Below, in pieces: positions 22,845 to 26,393 of a stretch of 26,393 nt of DNA (position 1 is its first letter; each line of letters opens with the position of its first letter). Below the pieces are notes generated by a model. The model was given only the letters and a program-made list of their open reading frames with translations, was not told the origin of the DNA and searched no databases. The stretch is from Lentihominibacter faecis. GTDB taxonomy: Bacteria > Bacillota > Clostridia > Peptostreptococcales > Anaerovoracaceae. The stretch is from positions 1 to 26,393 of the forward strand of contig NZ_JACRWC010000066.1 of the NCBI RefSeq assembly GCF_014306095.1, in the 5' to 3' direction. The position numbers and the translations under genes were made by a program.

Positions 22845-23915
22845 ATGAAATACGAATTTTCAATTACTAAAAATCCTAACCCTAAAAAAAAGCCGGATCC
22901 TGATACGCTGAGATTCGGTACGGAATTCACAGACCACATGTTCATCATGGACTACCAGGAAGGTGAAGGCTGGCACGACGGAAGAATCGTTCCTTACGGA
23001 CCGTTGAGCCTGGATCCGGCAGCTGTCGTATTCCACTATGCACAGGAAATGTTTGAAGGCCTGAAGGCTTACAAGAGCGAAGACGGCAGAGTGCTCCTTT
23101 TCAGACCATACATGAATGCACAGAGAACGAACCGCACAAACGACAGACTTTGCATCCCGCAGATCGACGAAGACCTGTTCGTAGAAGCTATCAAAGCTCT
23201 CGTAAAGATCGATGCCGACTGGATCCCTCAGAAGGAAGGAACGGCTCTTTATATTCGTCCATTCATCATCGCGGACGAAGCATTCCTGGGCGTTCGTCGT
23301 TCAAACCACTACAAATTCATCATCATTTTAAGCCCGGTTGGACCTTACTATGTTGGCGGCCTGACTCCGACGAAGCTGTATGTTGAAGACAAGTACGTTC
23401 GTGCGACTGACGGCGGTACTGGTGAAGCTAAATGCGGCGGCAACTATGCAGCCAGCCTCAAGGCTCAGGAAGAAGCTCATGCAAAGGGTTACGAGCAGAT
23501 CCTGTGGCTGGACGGCGTTCACAGAAAGTATGTTGAAGAAGTTGGTACTTCCAACGCATTCTTCGTGATCGGCGACGAAGTAGTAACGGCTCCGCTGGAT
23601 GGAACGATCCTGCCGGGTATTACGAGAAACTCCGTAATTGCTATTCTGAAAAAGAAAGGCATCAAGGTTGCAGAAAGAAAGACTACCATTGACGAGATCG
23701 TTCAGGCTTACAAGGATGGCAAGTTCAAGGAAATGTTCGCATCCGGAACAGCTGCAGTAATCTCTCCTGTCGGCGAACTGCGCTACAAGGATGAAGACAT
23801 GATCATCAACAACGGAGAGATCGGACCGATCGCACAGGAACTGTACGATACGATCTACGGAATCCAGACAGGCAAGCTGCCGGATGACATGGGCTGGACA
23901 GTAGAAGTGAAATAA
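22845..23915 (+). CDS. ilvE: Branched-chain amino acid aminotransferase
   Basis: IlvE moves the amino group between glutamate and the branched-chain 2-oxo acids, the last step in leucine, isoleucine and valine synthesis and the first in their breakdown. The 356-residue protein is of the longer, BCAT-like type. Motifs are HYAQEMFEGLKAY, LFRPYMNAQR, the PLP lysine K196 in GGTGEAKCGGNYAASL, ILWLDGV, EEVGTSNAFFV, DGTILPGITRNSV and the phosphate-binding ASGTAAVISPVG. The ATG has AAGGAGAC 7 bases upstream and a strong promoter in front. It stands alone, with a terminator directly behind, and is divergent from the DUF218 gene. Confidence 0.96.
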   Translation: MKYEFSITKNPNPKKKPDPDTLRFGTEFTDHMFIMDYQEGEGWHDGRIVPYGPLSLDPAAVVFHYAQEMFEGLKAYKSEDGRVLLFRPYMNAQRTNRTNDRLCIPQIDEDLFVEAIKALVKIDADWIPQKEGTALYIRPFIIADEAFLGVRRSNHYKFIIILSPVGPYYVGGLTPTKLYVEDKYVRATDGGTGEAKCGGNYAASLKAQEEAHAKGYEQILWLDGVHRKYVEEVGTSNAFFVIGDEVVTAPLDGTILPGITRNSVIAILKKKGIKVAERKTTIDEIVQAYKDGKFKEMFASGTAAVISPVGELRYKDEDMIINNGEIGPIAQELYDTIYGIQTGKLPDDMGWTVEVK

Positions 23916-23998
23916 GAGTTGCGTTGAGTTGAAATACGGTTCTCGTATACGGCGCCACATCAATATAGAATCAAATATTTCTCGGATAGTATTGCAAT

Positions 23999-24030
23999 GG
24001 GTCGACCAATCCTGGTCGGCTCTTTGTTTT
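23999..24030 (+). terminator. Terminator after ilvE
   Basis: GGGTCGACCA (23999-24008) pairs with TGGTCGGCTC (24013-24022), 10 pairs including G-U, around an ATCC loop, followed by TTTGTTTT. A further 12-bp inverted repeat, ATTTCTCGGATA at 23977-23988 with its complement at 24077-24088, brackets the terminator. Confidence 0.85.
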
Positions 24031-24076
24031 GCGTCCAAGTGTCTCTGGACTGATTTCTCTGAATATAGTGGTGAGA

Positions 24077-24437
24077 TATCCGAGAAATCATGAATTCCCA
24101 GATCACGAAAAAAACGATCTTGATTTGGATTTTTTACTGCTTATGAGCTGTTCCTTCCTTCATGAATTCCCATTTTTCAAAATAAAACAGCAAGCCGGGA
24201 ACCGCTTTACGAGATATTTACAGCGCAGAGGAAAACAGTTCCCGGATAAACCGTTTTTATGTCTTTTGAGGAATCATAACGAGTGCTGCACATGGATCTT
24301 AAAACATTTACAGCATTGAACTTCCCATATGACTTTGAAAAAATCAAATCTGGGAATTCATGATGTGAGCAAACATCTGAATCGAGAGATTTATTCCCAA
24401 TTAGATCAGATAATTTTCGATCTGGGAATTCATGATG
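24077..24437. repeat. Cluster of inverted short repeats in a 450-bp gene-free region
   Basis: No convincing gene lies between 24031 and 24479. ATCATGAATTCCCAGATC occurs at 24087-24104 and, exactly inverted, at 24419-24436. A 17-base inverted copy is at 24348-24364 and a partial forward copy at 24160-24172. A degenerate relative (CGAGAGATTTATTCCCA) is at 24382-24398. An 8-bp inverted repeat CCGGGAAC/GTTCCCGG (24195-24202, 24238-24245) lies in the middle. The family is unknown; it may be a decayed mobile element, an operator array or a structured RNA. Confidence 0.75.
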
Positions 24438-24479
24438 CAGATCAGAACAACGAGCACGCAAATCTAAAAGCTTAAACTC

Positions 24480-25049
24480 CTACACTCCAAACTCCATCTT
24501 CACCTCACCGTCCAGGTCTTTCCAGACAAAGTGGCAGCCTCCCGGGAGGGAGTGCTCCAGTATCATGTATCCGTTCCAGCTGTCCTCTTTGGGGATGGAC
24601 AGGGAGCCGGGATTCATGTAGATGTAATCTCCGCGGTCGGTACAGGCCGGTACGTGGGTATGACCGTGGAGGAGGATATCGCCTTTGTGGAATGGTGGCA
24701 GGTTGTTTTCGTTATAGATATGGCCGTGGGTTGCGAAAATCACAGGCGGTGCACCAGCCCCCAGGATCGGGATCAGCATGTATTCCGTCAGTACGGGAAA
24801 TTCCAGCACCATCTGGTCCACCTCCGTATCGCAGTTGCCGCGAACGTTGTAAATATCGGCTTTTCGGGCGTTGAGCATCGCAATAACTTCCTTAGGCGCG
24901 TAATCCCTGGGAAGGTCATTGCGGGGTCCGTGATACAGGATATCGCCTAACAGCAATAACCGCTGCGCACCTTCCTTGTCGTAAGCCTCCAGCATCTTTT
25001 TACAGTAATATGCAGATCCATGCAGATCCGATGCGATCATCCATTTCAT
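24480..25049 (-). CDS. yfcE: YfcE/MJ0936-like metallophosphodiesterase
   Basis: This 189-residue protein has all motifs of the YfcE group of calcineurin-like phosphodiesterases: SDLHGS (D8, H10), LLGDILYHGPRN (D36), VRGNCDTE (N72), ATHGHIYN (H108), LLHGHTHVP (H130, H132) and MNPGSLSIP. Such enzymes hydrolyse phosphodiesters with two metal ions in the cytoplasm; the natural substrate is not established. The ATG at 25049 has TTGGAG 7 bases upstream. A perfect -35 TTGACA lies at 25092-25087 on the minus strand, but the -10 at standard spacing is poor (TAGTAG). A single-gene unit. Confidence 0.92.
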   Translation of the reverse strand: MKWMIASDLHGSAYYCKKMLEAYDKEGAQRLLLLGDILYHGPRNDLPRDYAPKEVIAMLNARKADIYNVRGNCDTEVDQMVLEFPVLTEYMLIPILGAGAPPVIFATHGHIYNENNLPPFHKGDILLHGHTHVPACTDRGDYIYMNPGSLSIPKEDSWNGYMILEHSLPGGCHFVWKDLDGEVKMEFGV

Positions 25050-25181
25050 AGTTTTACTCCAATCTACTACAATATGTTTGGTCCTATGTCAAGATTTAGT
25101 ACAAGTTAAGCGGTTTTGTTCCGGTGTCGGTATCCTTACCGTCAACCATTCACAAGCCGCTGTCTGCCACTTCCGGGCAAC

Positions 25182-25210
25182 AAAAAGCGCCGTATTGCTA
25201 CGACACTTTT
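25182..25210 (-). terminator. Terminator of the FIVAR surface protein gene
   Basis: On the minus strand AAAAGTGTCGTA pairs with TACGGCGCTTTT over 12 positions including two G-U pairs, with a GCAA loop and a T-run. It lies 38 bases after the stop at 25249. The 130 bases from here to the yfcE start hold no gene. Confidence 0.85.
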
Positions 25211-25248
25211 GTCTTGCTCGGAAGATGGAGCAAAAGAACGCTATTTAA

Positions 25249-26393
25249 TTATTTGTTGTACTTTTTCTTTCTGCTGACAACCGTTGTGCCAATGGCTGCA
25301 CCGCCGCTGACAAACAGCAGGGCAATCCACAAAGCAAGATTGCTTGTATCGCCGGTCTGCGAACTCTTATCGGATGTTCCCGGCTTGGTGCTGGCTGGCT
25401 TTTTCTCAAGAGCTGCAATCGCATCCTCGATACCCTTTGCCATCTTGTCCACTTCGGATTGCTCGGTAATATTTTTACCACGGACAACAGCTTTCACGGC
25501 AGCTTCCACACCGGAGAAATCCTTGTAGTTGTCCTTATTCAGGGCATTTGCTTTGGCAATGGCTTCATCAACCTTTGTGTAGTCCGCATCCTTGTATTGC
25601 AGGGCAGCAATGGCATCTTCAATAGCTTTTGCCATAGCGTCTACCTCAGATTGTTCCGCTTTGCTTTTATTCCGATCCACAGCCTCAATTGCAGCCGTTA
25701 CATCCGAATAATTCGAATACAGATTCGCATTCAAGGCTTCTGCCTTTTTGATCGCTTCGTCAACTGTCGAATAGTCAGCGGAAACATTTCTGTCATCCCA
25801 TCCAAATGTCGGATGTCCAATCCCGGATACCCACTCTACATCGCTTCCTGCATTTGCCTGAAGTCCTACGAGAACATCGTCAGAGTTAAAGTCGTTGGTA
25901 GCGGTTCCGGCTGAGTTGCCGCTTTCTTCATTAGAAACATTTGAACCATATCTGTCATCAGCAGGCCAGAAACAATTCTTTGCATCGGTATTTATGACAT
26001 ACCCTAACCAGCAAGTGTTTCCCCGGTTGTCGTTGCCGATTCCCTTCGTAGCGACAAGGCAGTTGACCATGCTCACACCTTGGCCAAAGCCAATAATACC
26101 GCCAACAGGAGCCTGAATGGAGTTTACAACGATTTCTCCACCAAACCAACAGTCGCTTATTGTCACCTGACCAGTATATGAGGCTCCGACAATGCCACCC
26201 AGCGAATCCCAGCAATCCATAGGCTCTAACCCGCCTTCTTGTTCTGCATAGTACTCGCCGTCATAGTTACCCGTAATTGCAGCGGTAGAATAACACTGGC
26301 TGATACTGTTGTTCCCATTTAAAAATCCTGCAAGACCGCCTATGGATTGCTGGGATTCGCTGGGTGGCATTGTCGGAGCCTCATATACTGGTC
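25249..26393 (-). CDS. Cell-surface protein with GLUG-like and FIVAR repeats, 5' end outside window
   Basis: The visible 380 residues are the C-terminal part of a larger wall protein; the frame stays open to the window edge, and the Met at 26370 is not a start (PVYEAPT precedes it in frame). GLUG-like beta repeats come first (IGGLAGFLNGNNSISQCYST, LGGIVGASYTGQVTISDCW, VGGIIGFGQGVSMVNC). Two FIVAR-like helical repeats follow, about 63 residues each, with ADYSTVDEAIKKAEALNANL and ADYTKVDEAIAKANALNKDN as matching starts and EQSEVDAMAKAIEDAIAAL as a shared core. The end is a sorting signal: SSQTGD, a hydrophobic helix and SRKKKYNK. FIVAR domains occur in large adhesins that bind extracellular matrix or other surfaces; the ligand here is unknown. 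Confidence 0.88.
   Translation of the reverse strand, partial: PVYEAPTMPPSESQQSIGGLAGFLNGNNSISQCYSTAAITGNYDGEYYAEQEGGLEPMDCWDSLGGIVGASYTGQVTISDCWFGGEIVVNSIQAPVGGIIGFGQGVSMVNCLVATKGIGNDNRGNTCWLGYVINTDAKNCFWPADDRYGSNVSNEESGNSAGTATNDFNSDDVLVGLQANAGSDVEWVSGIGHPTFGWDDRNVSADYSTVDEAIKKAEALNANLYSNYSDVTAAIEAVDRNKSKAEQSEVDAMAKAIEDAIAALQYKDADYTKVDEAIAKANALNKDNYKDFSGVEAAVKAVVRGKNITEQSEVDKMAKGIEDAIAALEKKPASTKPGTSDKSSQTGDTSNLALWIALLFVSGGAAIGTTVVSRKKKYNK

Noticed and set aside
24077..24437. CRISPR array
   Set aside because: The repeated motif occurs in both orientations with irregular spacing and no unique spacers of constant length; there are no cas genes.

Overview
The window looks like a chromosomal contig from a Gram-positive, probably gut-associated member of the Clostridia. 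Lachnospiraceae or a related family is my best guess, by family recognition only. The grounds are strong GGAGG ribosome binding sites, sigma-A-type promoters, two surface proteins ending in a QTGD-hydrophobic-KKK type sorting signal, a long single-chain PurL, and purine steps 9 and 10 on two separate proteins. The first 18 bases are a Nextera transposon-end sequence, so the left contig end is an artefact.

Region 1 (19-10669, minus strand) is a nearly complete purine operon transcribed leftward: purL, purE, purC, purM, purN, purF, a PurO-type IMP cyclohydrolase, an AICAR-transformylase-only PurH, and purD cut by the contig end. Genes are overlapping or closely spaced. One promoter with upstream PurBox-like CGAAC motifs lies in the 460-bp divergent gap before purL. 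The PurF lacks the usual N-terminal cysteine nucleophile.

Region 2 (10979-12500, plus strand) holds a WalJ/YycJ-type metallo-beta-lactamase gene and rlmH, closed by a terminator.

Region 3 (about 12540-16900) is an accessory, relatively AT-rich island and the most interesting part. A tyrosine recombinase gene is followed directly by a 343-bp segment bounded by 21-bp perfect inverted repeats. The segment carries a good sigma-A promoter pointing back at the recombinase and a bidirectional terminator. Just beyond the right repeat come the ribosome binding site and start of a double-HTH protein related to IS3 transposase N-termini, then two 12-bp palindromes and a sortase-type surface protein with an InlB-like repeat. 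Inverting the segment would aim the promoter at the HTH and surface protein genes. I read this as a phase-variable switch captured in the OFF state. Next to it, a PD-(D/E)XK nuclease gene with its own promoter sits between two 142-bp direct repeats that are about 94 percent identical.

Region 4 (16961-26393) contains a zinc-ribbon/transmembrane/Ltp-domain protein with a 42-bp tandem repeat, a SufS-like cysteine desulfurase, a DUF362 two-[4Fe-4S] protein preceded by a DUF218 (SanA/YdcF-like) membrane protein, branched-chain aminotransferase ilvE, a 450-bp intergenic region with a cluster of inverted short repeats, a YfcE-like phosphodiesterase, and the C-terminal part of a GLUG/FIVAR surface protein running off the right end.

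No rRNA, tRNA, CRISPR array or known riboswitch was recognised.
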